Source: an uncultured Acidimicrobiaceae bacterium (lineage in GTDB: Bacteria > Actinomycetota > Acidimicrobiia > Acidimicrobiales > Ilumatobacteraceae). From it: a stretch of DNA of 64,000 bases. Below are positions 42,420 to 51,662 of the stretch, in pieces. The stretch spans positions 1 to 64,000 of the forward strand of contig CAIXIJ010000005.1 of NCBI GenBank assembly GCA_903919455.1, read 5' to 3'. The stretch's first letter is position 1, and each line of letters opens with the position of its first letter. A program made the translations under genes and the position numbers. The notes beneath the pieces were generated by a model. The model worked only from the letters and a program-made list of their open reading frames with translations, searched no databases and had not been told where the DNA came from.

Positions 42420-43618
42420 CGCACGTTGCGGGCCACGTTCAACAGCAGCCCCGTGGCCACGAGCGTGACGAAGAGCGAACTGCCACCGGCGGAGAAGAAC
42501 GGCAGGGTGAGGCCGGTGACCGGCATCATTCCGGTGACACCACCGATGTTGATGATGGCCTGCACGACGAACCACCCCACGATGCCGCCAGCAAGCAGGC
42601 TGTGGAATCGGTCCGGGGTGGCGAGTGCCACCTGCACACCTGCATAGGCGAGCACGAGGAATCCACCGAGCACGGCCACCACACCGATCATGCCCAACTC
42701 CTCCGCCACCACGGCAAAGATGAAGTCGCTGTGCGCAAGCGGGAGAAACTCGCCGAGCTTGTTCTCGCCGCGTCCCACACCGGAACCGGTGACGCCACCT
42801 TGGGCCATGGCGATCATCGCCTGCCATGTCTGGTAGCTGAGGTGATCCTTGTGGGCAGCGATGTCCATGAAGGCGGTGAAGCGGGCTTCACGTCGAGGAC
42901 TCGAGACCACGAAGGCGGCGCCAACCAGGCCGCCAGCCAACCCGAAACCAGCCATCGGCACCAGCGGCGCGCCAGCGATGAACGCCACGAAGAACACGAT
43001 GGCCGCCAGCACGATCGCCGAACCAAGGTCGCCCTGCGCGAGACACAGCACGCACGCAGCTCCGCCAAAGCCAAGTACCGGCAGAAGGGTGCGGCCGATG
43101 TCGTGCATTTCGTTGCGGCGGTTCGCCAATAGGTGTGCGCACATCACCAGCAGCGCCAACTTGAGGAACTCACTGGGCTGGAAGTTGAGGGGGCCTACCG
43201 CCACCCACGACCTCGCATCGTTCACCTTGTCGCCGATGCCGGGCAGGAACGGCAGCACCATCAGGCCGCAGGCGAATACGAAACCCGGCACCACGAACGG
43301 CCGCCACCGACGCGTGGGAATACGCATCACCGCAACCAACCCCATGGTGCCCAGCGCCGCCCACATGAACTGCTTGTTGAACAGGCGCCACGGCGAGTTG
43401 CCCTTGTGGAACTGAGCGATCGAGGTAGCGGACAGCACCATGACCAGACCGAGCATCGTGAGCACTGCTGCCACCACGGCGATGATGTAGAAGGCGGTGG
43501 GCGGTGGCGTGGTTGCTGCACGCTGCTGGGGGTTGCGGGTGGGGTGGCGACGCATCGCCTGCGCCCGTTCCAACGATGCCCGATGGCGATCGCCGATGAC
43601 CGTCGATGAACTGGTCAT
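42416..43618 (-). CDS. ftsW: FtsW/RodA-family SEDS peptidoglycan glycosyltransferase
   Basis: 400 aa, about ten TM segments. The SEDS features ALGTMGLVAVMRIP, LNFQPSEFLKLALL and VGRGENKLGEFLPLAHSDFIFAV are present. It polymerises glycan strands at the septum with FtsI. A basic N-terminal tail of about 45 aa is longer than in many FtsW. It overlaps murD and murG by 4 nt. Confidence 0.96.
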   Translation of the reverse strand: MTSSSTVIGDRHRASLERAQAMRRHPTRNPQQRAATTPPPTAFYIIAVVAAVLTMLGLVMVLSATSIAQFHKGNSPWRLFNKQFMWAALGTMGLVAVMRIPTRRWRPFVVPGFVFACGLMVLPFLPGIGDKVNDARSWVAVGPLNFQPSEFLKLALLVMCAHLLANRRNEMHDIGRTLLPVLGFGGAACVLCLAQGDLGSAIVLAAIVFFVAFIAGAPLVPMAGFGLAGGLVGAAFVVSSPRREARFTAFMDIAAHKDHLSYQTWQAMIAMAQGGVTGSGVGRGENKLGEFLPLAHSDFIFAVVAEELGMIGVVAVLGGFLVLAYAGVQVALATPDRFHSLLAGGIVGWFVVQAIINIGGVTGMMPVTGLTLPFFSAGGSSLFVTLVATGLLLNVARNVR

Positions 43619-44961
43619 GCGTGCTCCTTGTCCAGTTGGGCCACGAGGCGCTTGAAGTCGTCACCGCGGGCCGGATAACCGCCACCCGGGTACCAGTCGA
43701 AGCTTGCGCAGGCCGGCGACAGCAGCACCACATCGCCCGCCGCAGCAAAGTCGGCCGCCAGTTCCACAGCGTCAGCCATCGTCGAGGCCAGCGCAGTCGG
43801 ACAGTACGCGGCGAAGGCTGCGACCACGTCGGGGCCAGCTTCGCCGAGGCCCACCACAGCCTTCACCCGAGCGTGCTCGGACGCCAGGCTGGCCAGATCG
43901 AGTCCCTTGTTGCGGCCGCCGGCGAGCAGCACCACGCGCTCGAAGCCACGAATGGCAGTGAGCGCCGCGTGCGGACTGGTGGCCTTCGAGTCGTTGAACC
44001 ATTCGGCACCGCGAACGCTGCCGAGCGGCTCGATGCGGTGCGGTGGGTGGCGGAAGGTGGCAAGCGCCGCACGTACATGCGACGCCTCGGCGAGGCCACT
44101 CTCCAGCACGAGGGCCGCAGCGGCCAAAGCATTGGTGATGTCGTGCGGCAGGCGACGAGTCATCTCCGAGACCGGAGCGATGGGGCCCGCTGGACCCACC
44201 AGCCAGCCATCTTCGACGCGATAGTCCGCGTTGGCCGCAGCGAAGGTGCGCGCCGCTCCGCCCGCGTGTGCCAGGTTCCGCATCACGATCGGATCGTCGG
44301 CAAAGCCGATCGCCACGTCGGTGGGGCGACGGTGGGCCCACATCCGGGCCTTCGCCGCTTCGTAGGACTGCATCGACCGATGCCAGTTCTGATGGTCGGG
44401 CGCAAGGTTCAACCACACCGAGGCCTCGGCCCGGAACGACGACAGCCAGTTCAGGCGGAAGCTGCTGCATTCCACGGCGAAGGCGTGCACGTCGTCGTCG
44501 AGCGCTGCCGCCAACGGCACCTCGGTGTTACCCACTGCAGCAGCCCGTAGGCCGGCCGCTTCCAGCATGTGCTGGGTGAGCAAGGTGGTGGTGGTCTTGC
44601 CGTCGGTGCCGGTGATAGCCAGCATCGGACGCGGTCCGGATGGGCGCTCCTGCTCCCACTCGTACGCGAGATCGATCTCGGTGCGCAAGGCGACACCGCG
44701 CTCGATGGCGGCCACGATGAGGGGGTGCGTCTCGGGCACCCCCGGTGCCGGGCAGACCATGTCGACGTCGTCGAGCAAGGTAGTAATGGCCGCAGCGTCG
44801 GGCTGCTCCACGAGCACAGTGCCGAGCGCCGCCGCCATGGCCCGCTTGGCGTCGGTAGGAGCGTCATCGGAGACGATCAACGACCAACCTCGCCGCACCA
44901 ACTGCGTCGCCAATGCATCGCCGCTGAGGGCGATGCCGTGGACGAGAGCGGTACGGGTCAT
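43615..44961 (-). CDS. murD: UDP-N-acetylmuramoylalanine:D-glutamate ligase
   Basis: 448 aa Mur ligase adding D-Glu. The P-loop ITGTDGKTTTTLLT, AVECSSFRL, LNLAPDHQNWH and WFNDSKATSPHAAL, with the C-terminal LLAGGRNKGLDL. The MurD Asn-Asp-Ser-Lys-Ala-Thr motif is intact. The start ATG 44961 is set by homology; the track ORF is longer. It begins 8 bp after the mraY stop. Confidence 0.95.
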   Translation of the reverse strand: MTRTALVHGIALSGDALATQLVRRGWSLIVSDDAPTDAKRAMAAALGTVLVEQPDAAAITTLLDDVDMVCPAPGVPETHPLIVAAIERGVALRTEIDLAYEWEQERPSGPRPMLAITGTDGKTTTTLLTQHMLEAAGLRAAAVGNTEVPLAAALDDDVHAFAVECSSFRLNWLSSFRAEASVWLNLAPDHQNWHRSMQSYEAAKARMWAHRRPTDVAIGFADDPIVMRNLAHAGGAARTFAAANADYRVEDGWLVGPAGPIAPVSEMTRRLPHDITNALAAAALVLESGLAEASHVRAALATFRHPPHRIEPLGSVRGAEWFNDSKATSPHAALTAIRGFERVVLLAGGRNKGLDLASLASEHARVKAVVGLGEAGPDVVAAFAAYCPTALASTMADAVELAADFAAAGDVVLLSPACASFDWYPGGGYPARGDDFKRLVAQLDKEHA

Positions 44962-44969
44962 GGCCAGCC

Positions 44970-46022
44970 TCAGAGGTTGTCCGTGATGTGGGTGAAATCG
45001 CCGATGAAGATCGCCAGTGCGCTCGCGACGAAGATGCCGCAGATCAGCCAAAAGCGAATGATCACGGTGGTCTCGGGCCAGCCGATGAGCTCGAAGTGAT
45101 GGTGAATCGGCGACATCCGAAACAACCGCTTCTTCCGGCCGGACGCCTTGAACACGGTCATCTGCACGGCGACCGACCCGGCCTCCATCACGTTGATGCC
45201 GCAGATGAGAATCAAGAGCAGCTGGGTGTTCGAGGTGACGGCGAGCAACGCAAGCGCCGTGCCGATGGCCAGCGCGCCGACATCGCCCATGAAAATGCGC
45301 GCAGGCGCTGCGTTGTACCAGAGGAACCCTCCGCATGCGCCTGCAAAGGCGGCAGCGAACACGGCGAGGTCGAGCGGGTTGACCACGTCGCCATACACCG
45401 TCGGATTACGGAACGCCCAGTAGGCGATGATCGTGAAGGCGAGAAAGCCGAGCATGGCCGAGCCACCTGCCAGGCCGTCGAGGCCGTCGGTGACGTTCAC
45501 GGCGTTGCTGGTGCTCCAGATGATGATGCCGACGAATATCACGAACAGCGGCCAGGGCACATGCCAACCCGGGAAATTCGAACGGGTGAACGAGATGGTC
45601 TCGCTCACACCAGTGGCAGCCACCAGCCACCAGGCGATGAGCATCGAGATGCCGAGCGTGATGTAGCTCTTCTTCTTCCAGAAGATCCCACGATTGTGAC
45701 GCTTGCGTACCTTGATGAAGTCGTCGATGAACCCCATGCCGCCGAGTGCCAGCACGGCCACCCACATGATCATCGCCTGATCGGAGAACGCGATGCCGCC
45801 GCGGAGGTGGCTGACGAGCCAGCCAGCGAGGGCCGCCAGAATGATGGCGAGGCCACCCATCGTGGGCGTTCCCTGCTTGGCCATGTGGTGCTCTGGCCCG
45901 AGGTCCTCCTTGCCCAGAATCGGCTGACCTGTTCCGGCCTTGCGAAAGAACTTGATGAGGAATCGAGTACCGAAGAGGGACACCAGCATCGCAGTGGCTC
46001 CGGCAATCATGACGGCGATCAC
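44970..46022 (-). CDS. mraY: phospho-N-acetylmuramoyl-pentapeptide transferase
   Basis: 350 aa, ten TM segments. It makes lipid I. The catalytic FIDDFIKVRKRHNRG, NVTDGLDGLAGG, FMGDVGALAIG and PIHHHFELIGW are all present. GTG 46022 overlaps the murE stop by 4 nt, so the two genes are directly adjacent; murF, which usually lies between them, is absent. Confidence 0.97.
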   Translation of the reverse strand: MIAVMIAGATAMLVSLFGTRFLIKFFRKAGTGQPILGKEDLGPEHHMAKQGTPTMGGLAIILAALAGWLVSHLRGGIAFSDQAMIMWVAVLALGGMGFIDDFIKVRKRHNRGIFWKKKSYITLGISMLIAWWLVAATGVSETISFTRSNFPGWHVPWPLFVIFVGIIIWSTSNAVNVTDGLDGLAGGSAMLGFLAFTIIAYWAFRNPTVYGDVVNPLDLAVFAAAFAGACGGFLWYNAAPARIFMGDVGALAIGTALALLAVTSNTQLLLILICGINVMEAGSVAVQMTVFKASGRKKRLFRMSPIHHHFELIGWPETTVIIRFWLICGIFVASALAIFIGDFTHITDNL

Positions 46023-47434
46023 TGCGCTACCTCCAGCAGTTCGCGCGCCACGGCGCGATCGTCGAACGGAATGGCGTCGCCGCCGATGGTCTGTGTGGTC
46101 TCATGACCCTTGCCGGCGATCACGACAACGTCGCCCGCTGTCGCACCCTGGAACGCCAGGGCGAAGGCTTGGCGTCGGTCGGGTTCGCTCACAACATGAG
46201 AACGGTAGTCGGCGGGTACCCCCGCGATGATGGCATTGATGATGCTGATGGGATCCTCCGAACGCGGATTGTCGGACGTCACCACCACCCGATCGGCCAG
46301 TTCGGCCGCCACGTGTCCCATCTCCGGCCGCTTCTCGGTGTCGCGATCCCCACCGCAGCCGAAGACGACGGTCACGTGTCCACTGCCGGCCGCCGAGCGC
46401 GCAGCCTTGAGCGCCTCGCGAAGCCCGTCCGGCGTGTGGGCGAAGTCGATGATGACATCGAACGGTTGCCCAGCGCGGACCGGTTCGAATCGGCCTGGCA
46501 CCGTTCCGGCAGCGCTGAGTCCTTCGGCTACCACGGCAGGATGCAGACCCAGCGCTGCGCAGGCGGTGGCGGCAGCGAGGCTGTTCATCGCATTGAAGGC
46601 ACCACCGATACCCACCTGCACGCGCTGGCCGCGCCACAGATACGAGTGCGATGTCGGACCCACCTGGAGATCGCTCATGTCGTGGCGGCTGAAGCTGATC
46701 ATCGGGATCGGATCCGCATCCACCAGCAGACGGCCGTGAGGGTCGTCGACGTTCGCCACGCCTACCTCGGATCGCCCGGCTTCGAACAGCATCGCCTTCG
46801 CGGCGAAGTAGCGCTCCATGGTGCCGTGGAGATCGAGGTGGTCGCGGCCGAGGTTCGTGAACACAGCAACGTCGAAATGGCATCCGTCCGCACGGTGCAG
46901 TTCGAGTCCGTGCGAAGAGACCTCCATCACCACCGCTCGCTTGCCATCGGCCACGAACCCCGCAAGGGTCTCCTGCAGGTCCGGCGACTCCGGCGTGGTG
47001 TGCTTCCCTGTGAGCGTGCCGACCATTCCTGTCGGCACTCCCGCGTGCTCGAGCACCGACGCGATCAAGTTGACCGTGGTGGTCTTACCGTTGGTGCCGG
47101 TGACACCCACCACGGTGAGCGAGCGCGACGGGTGCGCCCAGAACGCCGACGCCAGCAACCCCATCGCAGCTCGCGCATTCGGCACCACGAGCTGGACAAT
47201 CTCGAGATCGAGCTCCCGTTCCACCAACAGTGCTGACGCGCCGGCGGCAACAGCGGCTGCGGCGAAATCGTGCCCATCGGCATTGACCCCGGGCAAGCAG
47301 CAGAAGAGAAACCCCTCGGCGACCTTGCGTGAGTCGTGGGTGATACCTGCAATCGGGATTGCGGCATCGCCGCGCAGCACCACCGCGGGCAGCGCTGCGT
47401 CGGAGACAAGCGCACCGAGCAGACGGTCGACCAT
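46019..47434 (-). CDS. murE: UDP-MurNAc-tripeptide synthetase
   Basis: 471 aa Mur ligase adding the third residue. The P-loop VTGTNGKTTTVNLI, the MurE motif MEVSSHGLELHR and NLGRDHLDLHGTMERY are present. TSDNPRSEDP carries the DNPR motif linked to meso-diaminopimelate use, so wall peptides are probably DAP type. MurF features are not seen. It starts just after the ftsI stop. Confidence 0.96.
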   Translation of the reverse strand: MVDRLLGALVSDAALPAVVLRGDAAIPIAGITHDSRKVAEGFLFCCLPGVNADGHDFAAAAVAAGASALLVERELDLEIVQLVVPNARAAMGLLASAFWAHPSRSLTVVGVTGTNGKTTTVNLIASVLEHAGVPTGMVGTLTGKHTTPESPDLQETLAGFVADGKRAVVMEVSSHGLELHRADGCHFDVAVFTNLGRDHLDLHGTMERYFAAKAMLFEAGRSEVGVANVDDPHGRLLVDADPIPMISFSRHDMSDLQVGPTSHSYLWRGQRVQVGIGGAFNAMNSLAAATACAALGLHPAVVAEGLSAAGTVPGRFEPVRAGQPFDVIIDFAHTPDGLREALKAARSAAGSGHVTVVFGCGGDRDTEKRPEMGHVAAELADRVVVTSDNPRSEDPISIINAIIAGVPADYRSHVVSEPDRRQAFALAFQGATAGDVVVIAGKGHETTQTIGGDAIPFDDRAVARELLEVAQ

Positions 47435-47436
47435 GA

Positions 47437-49350
47437 TCAGCCGCCTGCAGCGCAGCCGGCGCCGCCCGCAGTGGGCATGATCGCCAACTCGTGGATGGCC
47501 GCCGTAGCGATCTTTGCGAACAGCGGCGCCGCAGCCTTACCACCGAAGCGATCCGCCGAGGTGGGGTCGGGTTCGTCAATGGTGACCAGGATCGTCACCT
47601 TGGGAGCCTGGGCGGGGAAGAAGCCCGCGAACGACGCCCGGTAGAGACGGTTGTTCTTGTCGCCGTAGGTGCCCTTCTGGACCTTGTAGGCGGTGCCGGT
47701 CTTTCCTGCAACCGCGATGCCATCGATCCGAGCGTCCTGGCCGGTGCCATCACACACCACACCCTGCATCATCGAGGTCATCGTTGCCGCCGAGGCCTTC
47801 GAGATCACCGTGTGGCTCTTCGACTTGGCGGTCTTCTGTACCGAACCATCGGCACCGATGGTGGCCTTCAGCAGTTTCGGCTCCACGAACACGCCCTTGT
47901 TGGCCACCGCGTTGATTGCAGCGGTGAACTGCAGCGCGGATGCCTGATAGTGGTAGCCGTACGTGACCGTCACGGCCTCCGTGCCCTGCCACTTGTCGGG
48001 CGAATCGATGATGCCGTTCGTCTCGCCCGGGAAGTTCAGCGATGTCTTATGGCCGAAGCCGAACAGATCCAGGTACTTCGCCAAGGTGGTGGTACCGACC
48101 TGATTGGCCAGTTTGTAGGTGCCCAGGTTCGAGGAGTGCACGAGGATGTCGCGCATCGACATCGGAACGGTGCCATGAGGTTCGGCGTCATTGATCGTCT
48201 TCTCCCACTGCGTTCCCGGGTTGAAAACCATCTTGCCGGGCACATCGATCACGGTCTCGGGGGTCGCCGTGCCGGTGTCGACCACCGCAGACAGGCTGAA
48301 CACCTTGGCCACCGACCCGGGCTCGAACGCCTCCACGGCGGCGAGGTTGGCGGAGGTCACCTTCACCTGGTCGTCCTTGGTATCGCGCTCCACGTTTGCC
48401 ATGGCGTAGATCTCGCCGGTGGCGGTGTCCATCACGACCACCGTGCCGCCCTTGGCCTTCACCTCGTCCACACGTTGGAGCAACCCTTGCTCCACCTGGA
48501 ACTGCAGCGACCGGTCGAGAGTGAGCACCAGGTCCTGACCGGGAATGGGCTGAATGGTGGTGGCATCGGAACCGGCAATGGAACGGCCCTTGCTGTCGTG
48601 CTCGCGTACCCGCTCGCCGTCGGTGCCGGTGAGCAGATTGTCGAACTGCATCTCGAGCCCGGCTGTGCCATTCCCATCGATGTCGGTGCGGCCTAGCACG
48701 CTGCGGCCAACCTCTCCGCTCGGCATCGTGCGCTTGTCTTCGCGCACCCGATCCACACCTGCGAGGTTCAGCGCCATCACTGCATCGGCGGTCGTGTCGT
48801 CGATCTGACGGGCCACATAGACAAAGCTCTTGTCCTTCGCCGTCATCGCTGCGAGCAACTTCGCCTGCTTGGTGGCGTCGAGACCAAGCACCGACGACAA
48901 CACGCCGAGCGTGGCCTGTGGATCGGTGATGAGCTGCGGGTTCACGAAGATGGTGCTCGAGGGAACGCTGATAGCAAGCTCTCCTCCGTCGCGAGCGAAG
49001 ATCGTGCCGCGTTGCGCGTGCAGCACGCTCTCGCTGACACGTTGGGCGCGTCCGGCCGCGACGAGCGTGTCGCTGCCCACGGTCTGCAGGAACACGACCC
49101 GACCGATCACCGCAAGGAACACCAGGGCGGTGAGACCGAGCACGAAGAGCATGCGAGCGCGAGGGTTGCCGGCACGAAACGTCAGCCGAATCGTGGCCGG
49201 CTTCTTCGCCCGCCTTTGCTGCGGTTGGCGCTGTTTCTGAACACGCGGTGCTGCAACACGCGGTGCTGCAACACGCGGTGGAGCGCTGCGCTTCACCGGA
49301 GCCGTGCGGGTGACGGGTCCGTGCGTACGGGTGCGGGTGCTATTGCTCAC
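47437..49350 (-). CDS. ftsI: septal penicillin-binding protein FtsI (PBP3-like)
   Basis: 637 aa class B PBP, the septal transpeptidase. A basic N-terminal tail with AAPRV repeats (about 1-60), one TM near 67-88, a dimerisation domain (AQRGTIFARDGGELA), and the catalytic SxxK (EPGSVAKVFS), SxN (HSSNLGT) and KTGT (VAGKTGT) motifs. The ATG start overlaps the ftsL stop (ATGA). No PASTA domain. Confidence 0.97.
   Translation of the reverse strand: MSNSTRTRTHGPVTRTAPVKRSAPPRVAAPRVAAPRVQKQRQPQQRRAKKPATIRLTFRAGNPRARMLFVLGLTALVFLAVIGRVVFLQTVGSDTLVAAGRAQRVSESVLHAQRGTIFARDGGELAISVPSSTIFVNPQLITDPQATLGVLSSVLGLDATKQAKLLAAMTAKDKSFVYVARQIDDTTADAVMALNLAGVDRVREDKRTMPSGEVGRSVLGRTDIDGNGTAGLEMQFDNLLTGTDGERVREHDSKGRSIAGSDATTIQPIPGQDLVLTLDRSLQFQVEQGLLQRVDEVKAKGGTVVVMDTATGEIYAMANVERDTKDDQVKVTSANLAAVEAFEPGSVAKVFSLSAVVDTGTATPETVIDVPGKMVFNPGTQWEKTINDAEPHGTVPMSMRDILVHSSNLGTYKLANQVGTTTLAKYLDLFGFGHKTSLNFPGETNGIIDSPDKWQGTEAVTVTYGYHYQASALQFTAAINAVANKGVFVEPKLLKATIGADGSVQKTAKSKSHTVISKASAATMTSMMQGVVCDGTGQDARIDGIAVAGKTGTAYKVQKGTYGDKNNRLYRASFAGFFPAQAPKVTILVTIDEPDPTSADRFGGKAAAPLFAKIATAAIHELAIMPTAGGAGCAAGG
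49241..49282. repeat. 15-bp tandem repeat in ftsI tail
   Basis: acacgcggtgctgca occurs twice, followed by a partial third copy. It encodes the AAPRV units of the FtsI N-terminal tail and stays in frame. Confidence 0.8.
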
Positions 49351-49841
49351 GGCGCTCCACCCGACTGCGCCTTGACCGCGGCGTATGAAGCGAACTCTTC
49401 TTCGATCGTCACCTTCGCCACGTGGTCCCTCGGCGCGCCACTGCGCTGGACTGCCGCCACCACGCTGGCGTCGAGCGTTCGGAACTGCGTCTGGGTGGCG
49501 GGTACCATGCCGAGTGCCGCAGCCTGGGTGGCGAGCCGGCCGGGCGAACGAAGCTCGGCTCGTTCACGGCGCAACACGTCGTACTGCTGGTGTGCTGCGC
49601 GAATACGCCGGTCCAAGGTGTCGAGCGCAAGTTGACGGCGGGCGATTTGCGTCTGGAAGGCAGCGGCTCCCAGCATCAGACCAAACACCACGACACAGCC
49701 GGCGACGATCCAGCGCGCCGTGCGACGCTGCGGAGCGACGACGACGAGGCTGGGCTTCTGGACTACAGGGCGCTCGTACGCGCTGCCGTGAACACGGCTG
49801 CGGACAGAGGTCGCTCGTTCGGAGTGCGCGGGCAATGCCAT
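49347..49841 (-). CDS. ftsL: FtsL-like divisome protein
   Basis: 164 aa with a cytoplasmic tail, one TM near residue 45-65 (WIVAGCVVVFGLMLGAAAF), then a coiled coil (QTQIARRQLALDTLDRRIRAAHQQ) and a short C-terminal domain. Sequence conservation is weak in this family; the place between rsmH and ftsI and the topology support the call. ATG 49841 is chosen since it is 10 bp after the rsmH stop. Confidence 0.85.
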   Translation of the reverse strand: MALPAHSERATSVRSRVHGSAYERPVVQKPSLVVVAPQRRTARWIVAGCVVVFGLMLGAAAFQTQIARRQLALDTLDRRIRAAHQQYDVLRRERAELRSPGRLATQAAALGMVPATQTQFRTLDASVVAAVQRSGAPRDHVAKVTIEEEFASYAAVKAQSGGAP

Positions 49842-49851
49842 GGCAGATCCC

Positions 49852-50817
49852 TCAGCGACGACCGCGGGTAGGGCTGTCGGCGATGCGCTCGACCACGCGG
49901 AGTCGGGCACTCGCAGCGCGGCGGTTGCCGGCCTGTTCAGCGGGCGAAGGGGTGCGAGGCACGCCGCGCACGAGACGGACGGTCTGCACCGCGTCGCACA
50001 CACACGGCAGCTCCGGCGGGCATTCGCAGCCGCCAGTGTCGGCCTCCCGGAAGGTCTCCTTCACGATGCGGTCCTCGCCCGAGTGGTACGAGAGCACTGC
50101 GATACGCGCCCCGGGGGTGGTGCGATCGATGGCGGCATCGAGCGCCGCGGGGAGGGCGTCGAGTTCGCCGTTGACCTCGATACGGATGGCCTGGAAGGTG
50201 CGCTTGGCCGGGTGGCCACCGGTGCGGCGCGCTGCGGCTGGGATGGCGCTCACGACGATCTCGGCGAGTTGCGCGGTGCGCTCGATCGGACGCGCCGCGA
50301 CGATGGCGTTGGCAATCCGCTTGGCAAAGCGCTCGTCGCCGTACTGCTGCAGCACACGGGCGAGCTGGTCGGCCGGGTACCCGTTCACCACGTCGCTGGC
50401 AGACCACGCTTGGCTCTGGTCCATGCGCATGTCGAGCGGGGCGTCATTGCGGTAGCTGAAGCCCCGATCGGCCACGTCGAGCTGGGGAGAGCTCACCCCG
50501 AGGTCGAACAGTGCACCGGAGAGCTGATCGATGTGCATGGCGTCCATGGCGTCGTGAAGGCCGTCGAATCGCGTGTGATACACCCGCACCCTGTCGCCGA
50601 ATCGGGCGAGCCGCTGCTGCGCTGCCGCTAGGGCCCGCTCGTCGCGGTCGATCCCGAGGATCGAGAGGTGCTCCCACCGGTCGAGCAGATGTTCTGCGTG
50701 CCCGCCGCCACCAAGGGTGGCATCCAGCACGAAACCTGCTGGGACGGGTCCGAAGAGGGCGCCGATCTCGTGCACCATCACCGGGAGGTGGTGGAACTCG
50801 TGGTCGGTCGCCGTCAC
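49852..50817 (-). CDS. rsmH: 16S rRNA (cytosine1402-N4)-methyltransferase
   Basis: 321 aa SAM-dependent methyltransferase. FVLDATLGGGGHAEHLL (SAM loop), GALFDLGVSSPQLD and RGFSYRNDAPLDMRMD are typical, as is ISVLSYHS-like IAVLSYHSGEDRIVK. The start GTG 50817 is set by homology; the ORF in the track extends back through the leader hairpin. Confidence 0.96.
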   Translation of the reverse strand: MTATDHEFHHLPVMVHEIGALFGPVPAGFVLDATLGGGGHAEHLLDRWEHLSILGIDRDERALAAAQQRLARFGDRVRVYHTRFDGLHDAMDAMHIDQLSGALFDLGVSSPQLDVADRGFSYRNDAPLDMRMDQSQAWSASDVVNGYPADQLARVLQQYGDERFAKRIANAIVAARPIERTAQLAEIVVSAIPAAARRTGGHPAKRTFQAIRIEVNGELDALPAALDAAIDRTTPGARIAVLSYHSGEDRIVKETFREADTGGCECPPELPCVCDAVQTVRLVRGVPRTPSPAEQAGNRRAASARLRVVERIADSPTRGRR

Positions 50818-50845
50818 CGAAGACCGCTTCCGATCAACCGGCCGA

Positions 50846-50950
50846 CTGCAGCTCCCCGGCTCACGAGTGCCGCCGGGATGTCTCCCCGGACAAGCGAAAC
50901 GGAAGCGGGCGGAGTGAGGGCTGTCCATCGTGTGAGCCGGGAGGCTGCAG
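50846..50950 (-). promoter_or_regulatory. long imperfect hairpin in the mraZ-rsmH leader
   Basis: CTGCAGCCTCCCGGCTCACACG (50929-50950 on the minus strand, shown in part) pairs with CGTGAGCCGGGGAGCTGCAG (50846-50865), giving about 18 pairs with small bulges and a loop of about 63 nt, 29 nt before the rsmH GTG. A conserved mraW (rsmH) leader RNA motif is known in actinomycetes; whether this is a member is untested. The 262-bp gap has no other gene. Confidence 0.5.
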
Positions 50951-51079
50951 ACGGCCGGGCGAGGCACTCGACGAAGTACTCGAGCTGTTCGGAAGCCTGG
51001 TGGGGTGTGGTGGCGAGTCGTCCTGGTGCCTCGCTCCTCCTTTGGGTGTCCAGAAACTGGTACTGAATGGTCATCATGG

Positions 51080-51496
51080 TCAGGCGCCGCCGGCCATCGA
51101 CTCGGTGCCGGCCTCGTTGACCAGCTCGTAGCGGGCGGGGGTCCAGATCTCGAGGCGGTCGAAGCTGCCGGCAACCATGACGGCACCGGACAGCGGCAGT
51201 TCGGCGTACTGACGCAGCGAATCGCCGACCTTGACGCGGCCCTGCTTGTCGAGCGCGACCAGTTCGGCGGATGCAGCGAGCGCACGCAGCACGTCGCGGC
51301 TGATCTCACCGTTGCGGACGCGAGCGGCCATCACCGCAGCCTCTTCCTCGAATGTGGCGGCGGGCACCACGCTCACGGACTTGTCGAGGCCTTTGGCCAG
51401 GTAGCAGTGCTCACCGAGGCGGTCGCGAAAGGCGGCTGGCAATGCCAGCCGGCCCTTGTCGTCGAGTTGGCGTTCGAACGCCCCGACGAACAGCAC
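51080..51496 (-). CDS. mraZ: transcriptional regulator MraZ
   Basis: 138 aa with two SpoVT/AbrB-like domains (FVGAFERQLDDKGRLALPAAFRDRL and ELVALDKQGRVKVGDSLRQYA). It binds repeats before its own gene and represses the division cluster in E. coli. GTG 51496 has GGAGG 5 nt upstream; the longer ORF extends into the operator region and is rejected. It is the first gene of the cluster. Confidence 0.95.
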   Translation of the reverse strand: MLFVGAFERQLDDKGRLALPAAFRDRLGEHCYLAKGLDKSVSVVPAATFEEEAAVMAARVRNGEISRDVLRALAASAELVALDKQGRVKVGDSLRQYAELPLSGAVMVAGSFDRLEIWTPARYELVNEAGTESMAGGA

Positions 51497-51550
51497 GTCG
51501 CCTCCACTTCCCTTCTCGCCTGTCTGCCTCAGGGGACGGTTGGCGCACCC

Positions 51551-51622
51551 GCACTCCCCACTGCTCCCCATCTTGCCCCCCTACTCCCCCCAAAGTCAAC
51601 CACTTCTCCCCATTTTTCCCCA
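51551..51622 (-). promoter_or_regulatory. MraZ operator-like array and mraZ promoter
   Basis: On the minus strand, TGG(G) boxes begin at 51622, 51612, 51602 and 51592 (10-bp spacing), then at 51570 and 51560. The units read TGGGGAAAAA, TGGGGAGAAG, TGGTTGACTT, TGGGGGGAGT, then TGGGGAGCAG and TGGGGAGTGC. TTGACT (51594-51599) and CAAGAT (51570-51575), 18 bp apart, make a possible -35/-10. The boxes flank and overlap this promoter, as expected for autoregulation by MraZ. Confidence 0.75.
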
Positions 51623-51662
51623 CGGAGCGCTTCCGCGTCCCCACCCCGCGCGCTCCCCCCTT

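Noticed and set aside
46019-47434. MurF or a MurE-MurF fusion
   Set aside because: DNPR and MEVSSHGLELHR are MurE features and the length is that of MurE alone.
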